Assembly (NCBI RefSeq): GCF_001661495.1
Contig: NZ_BDDT01000004.1
Coordinates: 124,001 to 188,000 of the forward strand
Origin: Pseudoalteromonas prydzensis
Lineage (GTDB): Bacteria; Pseudomonadota; Gammaproteobacteria; Enterobacterales; Alteromonadaceae
Length of the DNA stretch: 64,000 nucleotides
Direction of reading: 5' to 3'
How positions within the stretch are numbered: the stretch's first letter is position 1; each line of letters begins with the position of its first letter. The notes under the pieces were generated by a model that saw nothing but the letters and a program-made list of their open reading frames with translations, was not told where the DNA came from and did no database searches. Made by a program: the position numbers and the translations under genes. Of this stretch, positions 41,625-49,706 are shown piece after piece.

Positions 41625-42419
41625 ATGTTCAATAAATTAACAGTGATGTGTGTGCTGCTAACAGCATTTTTTAGCCAAATGGCCTTGGCGAACTTATTGA
41701 TCTCACCTACCCGTGTTACCTTTGATGAGCGCCAACGCAGCGCCAAAGTGACGGTGATCAATAATTCTGATGAGCAACGCACTTATCGAGTAGTTTGGAG
41801 TGAAAAACAAGCTTTACCAGCAGGCGGCTATAATAATTTAGCGCAAGTAACAGCAAACAGTTTATCGCCAATGACACGCCTATCACCAAAACAAGTGACC
41901 TTAGCACCCGGTGAAAAACAAACTGTTAAAATTGCAATTCGCAAACCGAAAGGTTTACAGCCTGGCGAATATCGCTCGCACTTATTATTTCAAGCTTTGC
42001 CTAACGAAAATACAGAGCAAAAGTCAGGAATACAGGTCAATATGATTATGAGCTTTAGTATTCCCGTTGTTTATCGCGAGCAGGCAGAGCAGCCTGAAGT
42101 AAACATTACTCAAGCCAGTATTATAGAAAGTAGCAATCACCCTAAACCGCAAATTCAAGTTAAACTGCAACGCCACAATAACTTTAGCAGTTATGGAAAA
42201 CTCAGCGCTTATATAAAAACAGCATCGGGTGAGAATGAGAAAATAGCTGAAATTAGCAATTTAAGCCTCTATCCAGAAGTTGATACTGTTATTGCAACAC
42301 TGAGCCTGTTTAAAGATAAACAGCTACCAACACAGGGCAGTATCTTCCTCGATTATCAAGGCGCAGAAGAATACAAAGGGATTGATTTTGCTTCATATAC
42401 ACTTGCTATCGAGGAATAA
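41625..42419 (+). CDS. Periplasmic pilus chaperone (PapD-like)
   Basis: 264 residues. Signal peptide ending QMALA. Immunoglobulin-like N-domain with NLLISPTRVTFDERQRSAKV, RTYRVVW and the G1-type strand region SPKQVTLAPGEKQTVKIAI. Then GEYRSHLLFQALP and SFSIPVVYRE, all typical of fimbrial chaperones. The C-domain is less conserved. It delivers subunits to the usher by donor-strand complementation. Starts 8 bp after the minor subunit and ends 25 bp before the usher gene. Confidence 0.88.
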   Translation: MFNKLTVMCVLLTAFFSQMALANLLISPTRVTFDERQRSAKVTVINNSDEQRTYRVVWSEKQALPAGGYNNLAQVTANSLSPMTRLSPKQVTLAPGEKQTVKIAIRKPKGLQPGEYRSHLLFQALPNENTEQKSGIQVNMIMSFSIPVVYREQAEQPEVNITQASIIESSNHPKPQIQVKLQRHNNFSSYGKLSAYIKTASGENEKIAEISNLSLYPEVDTVIATLSLFKDKQLPTQGSIFLDYQGAEEYKGIDFASYTLAIEE

Positions 42420-42444
42420 TCTTAAGCACTATTAAGTTATTAAA

Positions 42445-45390
42445 ATGCTCCGTATGTTTGCAATTGGGCTGCTACTTTTAAGCCCAATGAGCCTTGCCAG
42501 TAGTGTGCAGACTAATGATGTTCTGCGCACTATTAAAGCTATTCAAGCTAAATTAAATCAAAGTTCGCCGCCGCAGGAGCCGTTAGTACATGCAAAAGCA
42601 GAGCATCGCAGCACTAAGGTGCAACGCATTGCTACTGGCGAGTTTTTACTCTTTTCGTTATCTCTAAACGATGCCTATCTTGGCGAAGTATTTGCAATAA
42701 AAAGCGAGCAAGGGGTGTTACTCGGGTTATCGGGTTTAGTGGAGATATTACAGCTTGCTATTAATGTTGATGTTGCACAAGGTGCTGCTTCAGGTTGGTT
42801 TATAAATGAGGCAAATCTATTTACAGTAAGCACTGGCGAACCTGCCAACCTAATTGCAAACAATCAACTGTTTATGCTTTCTCAGCAACAACTACAGATA
42901 GATGATGATATTTATATTGATGCGACAATATTAGAGCAAGCTTTTTCTATAGTAACTACCCTTGATTATGCTAGCTTAACCCTTGAGATTTCTACGGATA
43001 AGTTATTCCCTGTTGCAGCACAGTTACAAAGACAAAACCGCTTATTTAACAATCAGCAAAACAATGAAAACCAACCAACCCAGCCATGGAAAGCAAGCCC
43101 TTATCAAGCTATTTCAATGCCAGTGGCAGATTTACAACTGAATTACCGCCGAGATAACGACAGTAGCCGCACAAGTTATTCATTATTGGGCGCGCAGGAT
43201 TTTGCTTATCTTTCTACGGAATATTTTTTAGCAGGGCGAGAGCAAGATTTATTAAGTGACTCTCGGCTGACATTTTCTAAACAAGATGTGAATAACAACT
43301 TACTTGGTGTTTTTGCAGCCAGCGAACTGACGTTTGGTGATATCACTGCAACACAAGTCGGAAGCCGTTATAACGGTCAGTATGGTCGAGGTTTTAAGTT
43401 TTCTAATTATCAGTTAGACCGAAAAATAGATAACAATCGAATTAACCTCACTGGTGCCATCCAGCCGGGCTGGGATGTTGAGCTGTATCGTAATGGCATT
43501 TTAATTGAACAACAGTTAAGCCTCGCAGATGGTCGTTATATATTTGCTAATATAGATTTACTGTACGGCGAGAATAACTTTGAGCTGATATTTTATGGGC
43601 CGCAAGGGCAGGTTGAGCGTAAAACAGAATATTACTTTATTGATGGTAATCAATTAGCACAAGGTGAAGATGCATACGAAATTTCAGTATCAGAGCAAGG
43701 AAAACAATTATTAGGTAGTGAAAGTTATACTTCGCAAAGTGGTTGGCTAGCAGCAGGACGATACGAACGAGGCTTGACTGATAATATCGCTATTTACACA
43801 GGGGCTATGGCGCAAAAACGTGAGGACGAGGAGTTTTACCAATTTGCGTTTGGCACCAATATCAACCTGTTTGAAAGACTGTTGCTTAATTTAGATTACG
43901 AGCAAAATAATCAACAACAAAATGAATTAGAACTGACAGCAAGAACCCAAATAGCGGATCAATCATTACTGTTTACCGTCACTGATCGTTCGGATCAACA
44001 ACAAGACTTTCAAAGTTATCAATTTGATATGTCGGGTGAGCTGATGCAAAATCGTTATGGTCGCCTTAATTATCAAAATAACTTTTTATTACAGCATTCA
44101 AGCTCAGGCCGAGACCTGCAACAAGCCTATAATCGTTTTAATTATAGTTATTCAGGCTTCTCTGTGAACAACCTTTTGCAATGGCAAAATGTAAATGAGC
44201 AAAGCAAAGTCTATGGTGCAACTCGCATTCAAGGCCGAATTGGCAGAACTTACAGCCGTTTTGGGTTTGATTATTTACTTTCACCAGAGAGTGATATTTT
44301 AAGTTATCAAGCTGAATTTAATCGCAGTATCACCTCACAATTACAAGCTGAGCTTACACTTAAAAACACCCTAAATGAGAATATCCAATCAGCAGATCTA
44401 GGGCTTAATTGGCAAAATGATGATTTTAATTTAAGCAGTACTATTAATTACGACACTAATGATAATTGGCTTTTTAGTTTATACAGCCGCTTTAGCTTTG
44501 GTTATGACGGGGAAAACAACCGTACTTTTATGACAAATCGCAGCCTGACCAACACTGGTAGTTTAATGGTTAAAGTATTTTTAGATCAAAATAATAACGG
44601 CGTTATGGATCCTGACGAACACGGTGTTGCGGGTATCAAAGTAAAAGGGCTGCAAAATTACCGCCAAGCAATAACCGATGAAAATGGCATTGCATTGTTA
44701 ACATCAATGCCAGCTAATCGTACCACCGATATTGTGCTCGATAGAGACAGCTTTCCCGATCCGTTTTTTGTGCCTGCACATGATGGCTTTTCAATTACGC
44801 CAAGAGCAGGGTTTATTGAATACATGAATTACCCGTTAAATAATGCCAGCGAAATTGAGGGTGTAGTGTATCAGCAACAAGGCGAACATACGCAAGTTCA
44901 GCCTTATGCCAGCATTACATTATTAGATAAAAATGGTAAAAAAGTAGCTAAAACACAGGCTGCCTATGATGGTTATTACTTGTTTACCGATCTCCGCCCG
45001 GGGCAATATCAGGCTGTAGTTGATGAACAGTTCAAAGATCGTAAAGCACTAAAAAATACTCAACAGGTTAAAGTTAATTTATCTCCTAAAGGGGATGTAT
45101 TACTTGGTGTCGATTTTACCCTCAAGTCTCTTGAGCAAGTATCAGGTACTATTGTTAATGCAGGCAGTTTCTCATCATTAATGGTGCTAAAAACCTACTT
45201 AAGATTGATAAGCCCACGCTTAACCTTAAATCAGCAAGAAGTATTCTATATTCACGATCAACAGCAAAATAAGTATATACTCGCTTTAGGGTATGCAGAG
45301 CATGCTCAGCCTGAGTTCGCTGGCATTTGTCAGTCACTCATAACACAAGGCTTGAAGTGTGAGCTTGAACAACGAACAATACTTCATTAA
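42445..45390 (+). CDS. Outer-membrane usher with C-terminal SPOR-like module
   Basis: 981 residues. Signal peptide to about 19 (LLSPMSLAS). An N-terminal periplasmic domain (about 55-190) is followed by a large beta-barrel rich in aromatic strands (about 215-715). The barrel is interrupted by the usher plug-type block AIQPGWDVELYRNGILIEQQ. A region with Ca-loop-like DQNNNGVMDPDEHG (about 712-725) and carboxypeptidase-regulatory-like folds (VAGIKVKG, YDGYYLFTDLRPGQY) follows. The last ~70 residues (about 910-981) include KYILALGYAEHAQPEFAGIC and Cys962-x9-Cys972. This pattern is shared with the SPOR-like ends of the two neighbouring lipoproteins. A periplasmic peptidoglycan-binding tail on an usher is unusual. 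Confidence 0.8.
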   Translation: MLRMFAIGLLLLSPMSLASSVQTNDVLRTIKAIQAKLNQSSPPQEPLVHAKAEHRSTKVQRIATGEFLLFSLSLNDAYLGEVFAIKSEQGVLLGLSGLVEILQLAINVDVAQGAASGWFINEANLFTVSTGEPANLIANNQLFMLSQQQLQIDDDIYIDATILEQAFSIVTTLDYASLTLEISTDKLFPVAAQLQRQNRLFNNQQNNENQPTQPWKASPYQAISMPVADLQLNYRRDNDSSRTSYSLLGAQDFAYLSTEYFLAGREQDLLSDSRLTFSKQDVNNNLLGVFAASELTFGDITATQVGSRYNGQYGRGFKFSNYQLDRKIDNNRINLTGAIQPGWDVELYRNGILIEQQLSLADGRYIFANIDLLYGENNFELIFYGPQGQVERKTEYYFIDGNQLAQGEDAYEISVSEQGKQLLGSESYTSQSGWLAAGRYERGLTDNIAIYTGAMAQKREDEEFYQFAFGTNINLFERLLLNLDYEQNNQQQNELELTARTQIADQSLLFTVTDRSDQQQDFQSYQFDMSGELMQNRYGRLNYQNNFLLQHSSSGRDLQQAYNRFNYSYSGFSVNNLLQWQNVNEQSKVYGATRIQGRIGRTYSRFGFDYLLSPESDILSYQAEFNRSITSQLQAELTLKNTLNENIQSADLGLNWQNDDFNLSSTINYDTNDNWLFSLYSRFSFGYDGENNRTFMTNRSLTNTGSLMVKVFLDQNNNGVMDPDEHGVAGIKVKGLQNYRQAITDENGIALLTSMPANRTTDIVLDRDSFPDPFFVPAHDGFSITPRAGFIEYMNYPLNNASEIEGVVYQQQGEHTQVQPYASITLLDKNGKKVAKTQAAYDGYYLFTDLRPGQYQAVVDEQFKDRKALKNTQQVKVNLSPKGDVLLGVDFTLKSLEQVSGTIVNAGSFSSLMVLKTYLRLISPRLTLNQQEVFYIHDQQQNKYILALGYAEHAQPEFAGICQSLITQGLKCELEQRTILH

Positions 45391-45400
45391 AGGAATGCCA

Positions 45401-46036
45401 ATGAATATTAAACAGCCTGTTGCCATGATTACCGCTATGTTATTTGCCTTTACTGTTGTTGGGCTAGTGGGGTGTAAAAGTACCGAGACCGAGACACAAA
45501 ATGCACAAATGACCACAACAGATCAGTATGTGCAAATAACAAAGCAAGAGTTACAGCAGTTACAAACAAGTTCAGCGCAGTGGCAAACAATAAAACCAGA
45601 TATTGAAAGGCTATTATTAATTGAAAGCGATTTAAACTTATTGATCGCACAATTAACTGCAATCGCGAATGAAGATCAAACTGAAAGTAGTGCGCCGGCA
45701 GCATCGCAACAGCAATCGCCAGTTCATAAAGCAGAATTAGCCCCTATGGCATCTGGCGATCTCCAGGCATTATTTGCACTTCAAATAGTCTCCGTTACCC
45801 AACAAGCGCAACTGGCAACCAGCTGGCAAGCAATTCAACAAAAAGCCCCCAGTTTAGTTACAACGAGTGCGATCACCAATGTTGAAACGGCGCAGGTAAA
45901 AGGCACAACTTATTATCGGCTTAAACTCGGCGCGTATCAGTATCAAAAAAATGCCCAAGCTGATTGCGATAAATTAAAGCAACAACAGCTCAACTGCATG
46001 GTGACTCACTACACAGACAACCCAATAAAATTATAA
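45401..46036 (+). CDS. Lipoprotein with C-terminal SPOR-like domain, after usher
   Basis: 211 residues. Start ATG 45401 chosen: AAAGGA lies 6 nt before it and it begins the lipoprotein signal (lipobox VGC). The longer frame from 45359 overlaps the usher. The helical segment RLLLIESDLNLLIAQLTA matches the first lipoprotein of the locus. After a Ser/Ala/Gln-rich linker comes a SPOR-like domain with YYRLKLGAYQYQKNAQADC and the Cys189-x9-Cys199 pair. It is paralogous to the 39777 gene and encoded 10 bp after the usher. Confidence 0.68.
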   Translation: MNIKQPVAMITAMLFAFTVVGLVGCKSTETETQNAQMTTTDQYVQITKQELQQLQTSSAQWQTIKPDIERLLLIESDLNLLIAQLTAIANEDQTESSAPAASQQQSPVHKAELAPMASGDLQALFALQIVSVTQQAQLATSWQAIQQKAPSLVTTSAITNVETAQVKGTTYYRLKLGAYQYQKNAQADCDKLKQQQLNCMVTHYTDNPIKL

Positions 46037-46057
46037 ACAGGCACAATACTTGCTTTG

Positions 46058-46088
46058 TAATTGCCATGTTTAGTAAGGATGGCAATTA
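46058..46088 (+). promoter_or_regulatory. Hairpin presenting the ribosome-binding site of the first FlgO-like gene
   Basis: Perfect 10-bp arms TAATTGCCAT (46058-46067) and ATGGCAATTA (46079-46088) with an 11-nt loop that contains AAGG. The A of the start codon (46088) is the last stem base. This can block ribosome access. Confidence 0.6.
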
Positions 46089-46681
46089 TGCGCCTTTTGT
46101 TATGTTTATTATTGCTGAGTTTAACGGCGTGTAGTTTAACGCAAGAAAAACCACCAGCACCTAGTACCGAAGCCCAAAAAGCGTCGATGGCGCCGTATAC
46201 GGTTCATCAGTATGTGGGCGATTTAAGCACCCAACTTAGCCACGTAAACGGGCCATTTAAAAGCTCTGCACGGATTGCCGTTACTAGCTTTTACTTAGCT
46301 GATGCGCTTGATACTGAGCTGGCGCAAGGGCAGGGAGCTGGGCTGAGCCAACAAATTCAAGAAAGTTTATTAACTCAGTTTACTCAACTAGGTTACAACA
46401 CCATTGAATATCGCCTTGAAAAGCACCTTAACCTAGCTAGTAATGCTGACGGTATGTTAAGTCGCGATATTAGTAAATTACGTCAACGTCAGAATATTGA
46501 CTTTGTCATCACCGGTACATTAACACGGCAACAACATGCCTATATAGTTAATGCCCGCATGGTAAATACGCAAGATAGCCGCGTTGTATCAGCAGCCAGC
46601 ACAGAGATCCCCATTAATGTAATGTGGGGCAATGAAAAAATACAACAGCGCGACGGTTATATTTACCGCAGCGAATACTAA
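46088..46681 (+). CDS. FlgO-like outer-membrane lipoprotein 1
   Basis: About 197 residues. Start ATG 46088 chosen for its lipoprotein signal (MRLLLCLLLLSLTACS, lipobox TAC) and AAGGA 8 nt upstream. The mature chain carries a FlgO-type domain: RIAVTSFYLADAL, LSQQIQESLLTQFTQLGYN, LSRDISKL and DFVITGTL followed by IVNARMVNTQDSRVV. It diverges most from canonical FlgO, lacking the 'FKTTDY' block present in its two neighbours. FlgO works with FlgP and FlgT in the flagellar outer-membrane H-ring of Vibrio. A role here in fimbriae or in the flagellum is not decided. Confidence 0.72.
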   Translation: MRLLLCLLLLSLTACSLTQEKPPAPSTEAQKASMAPYTVHQYVGDLSTQLSHVNGPFKSSARIAVTSFYLADALDTELAQGQGAGLSQQIQESLLTQFTQLGYNTIEYRLEKHLNLASNADGMLSRDISKLRQRQNIDFVITGTLTRQQHAYIVNARMVNTQDSRVVSAASTEIPINVMWGNEKIQQRDGYIYRSEY

Positions 46682-46693
46682 TTAGGAGCTCTC

Positions 46694-47374
46694 ATGAAAC
46701 GCTTAATATTAACTTTATGTTTGCCACTGGGATTTGGTTGCGCACAAATGACACAACCGAGCAGCGCACAAGGTATGAATAATTCGCCACAATTGGTTGA
46801 TGATCAAAGAATGGTTGCAGCCCCTGGGCAAACGAATTCGTTGTATCAAAGTAATACCGCGGTGATCAATGATAGTAGTCAGGTCAGTGTCCCAACGCGT
46901 AAAAATATTAATCACTATGTACGCGGTATCATGCAAGATATGGCAGAAAACCTACAGTACGTGAACAGTAAAACGCCACTTGCGGTATCGAGCTTCATCT
47001 TTTTAGATGACAACTACAACGATGGCACTTTACTGGGCAATCAAATAGCCGAAAGCTTTATGCACGAGCTACATAGCTTTGGTGTACCGGTGATTGATTT
47101 TAAAACCACCGACTTTATGCGCGTCACGCCAAGTGGTGACTTTGTGTTTAGCCGTGATTATTTAGAGCTTAGCCAAGATCAAAATTTTAACTACGTACTA
47201 GCCGGAACTATGGTTAATCACCAAGGTGGTGTACTTGTTAATGCCCGTATTATTGGCTTAGCAAGCAAAGCCGTTGTAGGCTCTGCGCAAGGGTTTATTC
47301 CACAATCAGTGGTTGATGCACTAGACAGTAGCTATCGCACTGATGGCGTAATGCTCAAACAAGCGAGTAAGTGA
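46694..47374 (+). CDS. FlgO-like outer-membrane lipoprotein 2 (closest to FlgO)
   Basis: 226 residues. Lipobox GFGC (Cys16). After a disordered stretch (20-70), the FlgO domain has PLAVSSFIFLDDN, LGNQIAESFMHELHSFG, VIDFKTTDFMRVTPSGDFVF, NYVLAGTMVNHQGGVLVNAR and AVVGSAQGFIPQSVVDAL. The last two blocks and the C-terminal ending are what I recall from Vibrio FlgO, so this is the best flgO candidate of the three. AGGAG precedes the start; 12 bp after the previous gene. Confidence 0.78.
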   Translation: MKRLILTLCLPLGFGCAQMTQPSSAQGMNNSPQLVDDQRMVAAPGQTNSLYQSNTAVINDSSQVSVPTRKNINHYVRGIMQDMAENLQYVNSKTPLAVSSFIFLDDNYNDGTLLGNQIAESFMHELHSFGVPVIDFKTTDFMRVTPSGDFVFSRDYLELSQDQNFNYVLAGTMVNHQGGVLVNARIIGLASKAVVGSAQGFIPQSVVDALDSSYRTDGVMLKQASK

Positions 47375-47381
47375 GGCTATA

Positions 47382-48050
47382 ATGAGTAAGTTAACAGCGA
47401 GCACGTCTTTAGTAACTGCAGGGTTACTGCTTAGTACGCTCAGTGCATGTAATATGATGAACAACTCAGCGCCTGTTGAGCCAGTACAAAGCACCACCAG
47501 CCAGTACGAGTACGACCTTACTCCATTGCTGCAAGCTCAAGCTAATAGCCAAGAGCCACTTGATAATTCAGCGCAATTTACTCCTAGCAAGCACCATAAA
47601 ACTTTAGTTAATTATGTGGAGCAAATGGCGTTAGACTTAGTCGATACCATGCAAACCGAGTTAGATGTATCGATTGCCGTAACTTCATTTGTAGATTTAG
47701 ATGCCAGCCTTAATAACAGCAGTCAGTTAGGCAATCAGTTATCAGAGAGCTTTATCCATCAATTGCAAAAGTTTGGTTATGGTATTGTTGACTTTAAAAC
47801 CACCGACTACATAGCAGTCAATGCCCGTGGCGACTTTGTGTTTTCGCGTGATATAGAGCAATTAGCAGATAAACACATTGCCAGCCATGTATTGTCAGGC
47901 ACCTTGATTTACCGCAGCAGCGGCGTTGAAGTAAACGCCCGAATTATCGATATAAGCAGTAAGCGCGTTATCGCCAGCAGCAATAAAACCCTGCCATATT
48001 ACGTGCTCAACAACGCCGATATCCACCTACAGCGCGCAAGTATCAACTAA
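47382..48050 (+). CDS. FlgO-like outer-membrane lipoprotein 3
   Basis: 222 residues. Lipobox LSAC. FlgO-type domain with SIAVTSFVDLDASL, LGNQLSESFIHQLQKFGYG, VDFKTTDYIAVNARGDFVFS and HVLSGTLIYRSSGVEVNARI. It shares the IDFKTTD/VDFKTTD block with paralogue 2 and is probably a tandem duplicate. Seven bp after the previous gene. It is the last gene of the plus-strand locus before the tRNA; no strong terminator follows. Confidence 0.75.
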   Translation: MSKLTASTSLVTAGLLLSTLSACNMMNNSAPVEPVQSTTSQYEYDLTPLLQAQANSQEPLDNSAQFTPSKHHKTLVNYVEQMALDLVDTMQTELDVSIAVTSFVDLDASLNNSSQLGNQLSESFIHQLQKFGYGIVDFKTTDYIAVNARGDFVFSRDIEQLADKHIASHVLSGTLIYRSSGVEVNARIIDISSKRVIASSNKTLPYYVLNNADIHLQRASIN

Positions 48051-48075
48051 GGCCGTATTAAGTCCATTTAACTGC

Positions 48076-48105
48076 TTGATTGTAAATAGGATAAACCGTT
48101 ATAAT
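48076..48105 (+). promoter_or_regulatory. tRNA-Arg promoter
   Basis: TTGATT (48076-48081), 18-bp spacer and perfect TATAAT (48100-48105). Transcription would begin near 48112, inside the heptamer array. Confidence 0.7.
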
Positions 48106-48107
48106 TT

Positions 48108-48135
48108 CCTAGCACCTAGCACCTAGCACCTAGCT
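48108..48135. repeat. CCTAGCA heptamer array in tRNA leader
   Basis: Three CCTAGCA units and a fourth ending CCTAGCT, directly abutting the -10 box and ending 2 bp before the mature tRNA. It makes up most of the predicted pre-tRNA 5' leader. Confidence 0.85.
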
Positions 48136-48137
48136 CT

Positions 48138-48212
48138 GGCCTCTTAGTTAAATGGATATAACGGCCCCCTCCTAAGGGGCAGTTACAGGTTCGATTCCTG
48201 TAGGGGCTACCA
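48138..48212 (+). tRNA. tRNA-Arg (anticodon CCT)
   Basis: 75 nt with all arms. The acceptor pairs GGCCTCT with AGGGGCT (two G-T pairs); the D-stem is GTTA/TAAC. The anticodon stem GCCCC/GGGGC holds loop CTCCTAA (anticodon CCT, reads AGG). The T-arm is ACAGG-TTCGATT-CCTGT, with discriminator A and an encoded CCA. It decodes the rare AGG arginine codon. Confidence 0.95.
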
Positions 48213-48298
48213 ATAAAGTCAATGAGTTACGTGTTTTGTTTTTTCTTCCTTTTGGCTTTGTATTGGTGTTTAATATGAGCTTTGCGAGCATTCGCCAG

Positions 48299-48332
48299 CC
48301 TCTTCATTTATATCGTAATGAAGTTTGAGAGG
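48299..48332 (-). terminator. Hairpin after the DUF4143 ATPase gene
   Basis: Inner arms CTTCATT/AATGAAG with 8-nt loop and outer CCTC/GAGG with an asymmetric bulge. It lies 12 bp beyond the stop at 48344. T-run absent, so terminator role is uncertain. Confidence 0.35.
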
Positions 48333-48343
48333 TCTATCTTTTA

Positions 48344-49693
48344 TCAATTTATCAGCCTCAGGTGTTTGCTTACTACATATTCACTGTAGTAGAGCGGCAG
48401 GACAATATATTCCTTTTCCAGTGGTGATGAGCCTTGCGTGCCTGTGAGTTTAATTGTTTTGATGGGCTGGCATTTATTTATGTACGATTGCAGTGATTTT
48501 GCTTTGGTGCGTTTACCACTCTTGACTTCGATAGGCAGTATGTTGCCTTCGTCATCAGAGACCACAAATTCGATCTCAGCTCTTGCATCACCCCATGAAT
48601 ATGTTGGGTCAATGCCTTGTGCAGCAAGCTCTTGTTGTACAAAATTTTCGGCTATAAATCCTTTGTATTCGTAGCCTTGTTGTTTTATCTCTTTATACCC
48701 AATGTTTAGCATATGATTTAATAAGCCGACATCAAAAAGAAATAACTTAACGATATTGTCTTTTTTATATGCTGCTAATGGGCTTTTAGGTGTGCCGTCA
48801 ATAGGGTGGTTTTTGAGTATCAAGCGGCACTTATTTAACCAAGAAATAGCGCTTTCAAAATCACCATAGCGAGATTTTTTATCGTGCATCCCTTTAAATT
48901 TAAAGCGATTAACCGATTCATCCATCACTGATGATAGCTGTGCTGGAACATTATTAAATACAGCTTCGATTAAACCTGCATCTACTTTTCCTGAGTATTT
49001 GCCGAAGTCTCGTTGATAGCCCAGTACTAAGTTTTTATGAATGTCAGTTACAGCTTGAACGCGGTCAATGATACTGTGATCAGATAAATCGAACCATGTA
49101 CTTACAGCCTCAGGCATACCACCAGTAAAGTAATAATCAGTGAGTTTTGAGAATAATTTACTATGTGCTGTACTTGAGTTTGTTTGTGCTGCAAATGCCT
49201 TAATTAGAGCGGTTTCTTTCGAGGCGATCAGAAACTCACGAAATGTGAGAGGGCGCAGATTATGTTGCTCCACTTTACCTACCGGAAAGGAGTTTAATAA
49301 ACCGATATTAGAACCACTGGCGGCAATGTGCATATGCGGCGCTTGTTCAGCAAAGTATTTGAGAGATGTGACTGCTTTAGGGCATTCGCCTATTTCATCA
49401 AGGATCAGTAGATCAGTATTAGGGTCAAACGCTTTTCCTGTAAGTAGCTCAATATTAGATAGTACGTCATCGGGTGATAACGAATCAGCAAATGCTTCGC
49501 TCATTTGTGGGGACTCTAAGAAATCGATTCGAATCACGTTTGCAAAGGTACTGCCTAATAGAGTTTGTAATAAATAAGTTTTACCTGTCTGGCGAGCGCC
49601 ATCAATTAATAATGGTTTTCGTGCTGGTTTAGATTTCCAATCTAATAACTTTTCTAAAATTAATCGTTGCATGGCAGGTCTCACATTACTCAT
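48344..49693 (-). CDS. AAA ATPase with DUF4143 domain
   Basis: 449 residues. N-terminal P-loop domain with Walker A DGARQTGKT (about 31-39) and Walker B LLILDEIGECP, then SGSNIGLL sensor-type residues. The C-terminal DUF4143 region contains LFLFDVGLLNHML and GFIAENFVQQEL. It ends in a nuclease-like segment EIEFVVSDDEG followed by ILPIEVKSGK, reminiscent of the PD-(D/E)XK core. These 'ATP-binding, DUF4143' proteins are common, horizontally mobile and of unknown function. The gene lies between tRNA-Arg and three 32-bp direct repeats that occupy its promoter region. It is oriented against its neighbours, consistent with acquisition. Confidence 0.88.
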   Translation of the reverse strand: MSNVRPAMQRLILEKLLDWKSKPARKPLLIDGARQTGKTYLLQTLLGSTFANVIRIDFLESPQMSEAFADSLSPDDVLSNIELLTGKAFDPNTDLLILDEIGECPKAVTSLKYFAEQAPHMHIAASGSNIGLLNSFPVGKVEQHNLRPLTFREFLIASKETALIKAFAAQTNSSTAHSKLFSKLTDYYFTGGMPEAVSTWFDLSDHSIIDRVQAVTDIHKNLVLGYQRDFGKYSGKVDAGLIEAVFNNVPAQLSSVMDESVNRFKFKGMHDKKSRYGDFESAISWLNKCRLILKNHPIDGTPKSPLAAYKKDNIVKLFLFDVGLLNHMLNIGYKEIKQQGYEYKGFIAENFVQQELAAQGIDPTYSWGDARAEIEFVVSDDEGNILPIEVKSGKRTKAKSLQSYINKCQPIKTIKLTGTQGSSPLEKEYIVLPLYYSEYVVSKHLRLIN

Positions 49694-49706
49694 TAGATGA
49701 TTAATT

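Noticed and set aside
46088..48050. FlgO-like genes as curli CsgG homologues
   Set aside because: A distant fold similarity is possible, but the GDFVFSRD and VNAR blocks fit FlgO better and no curli genes are nearby.
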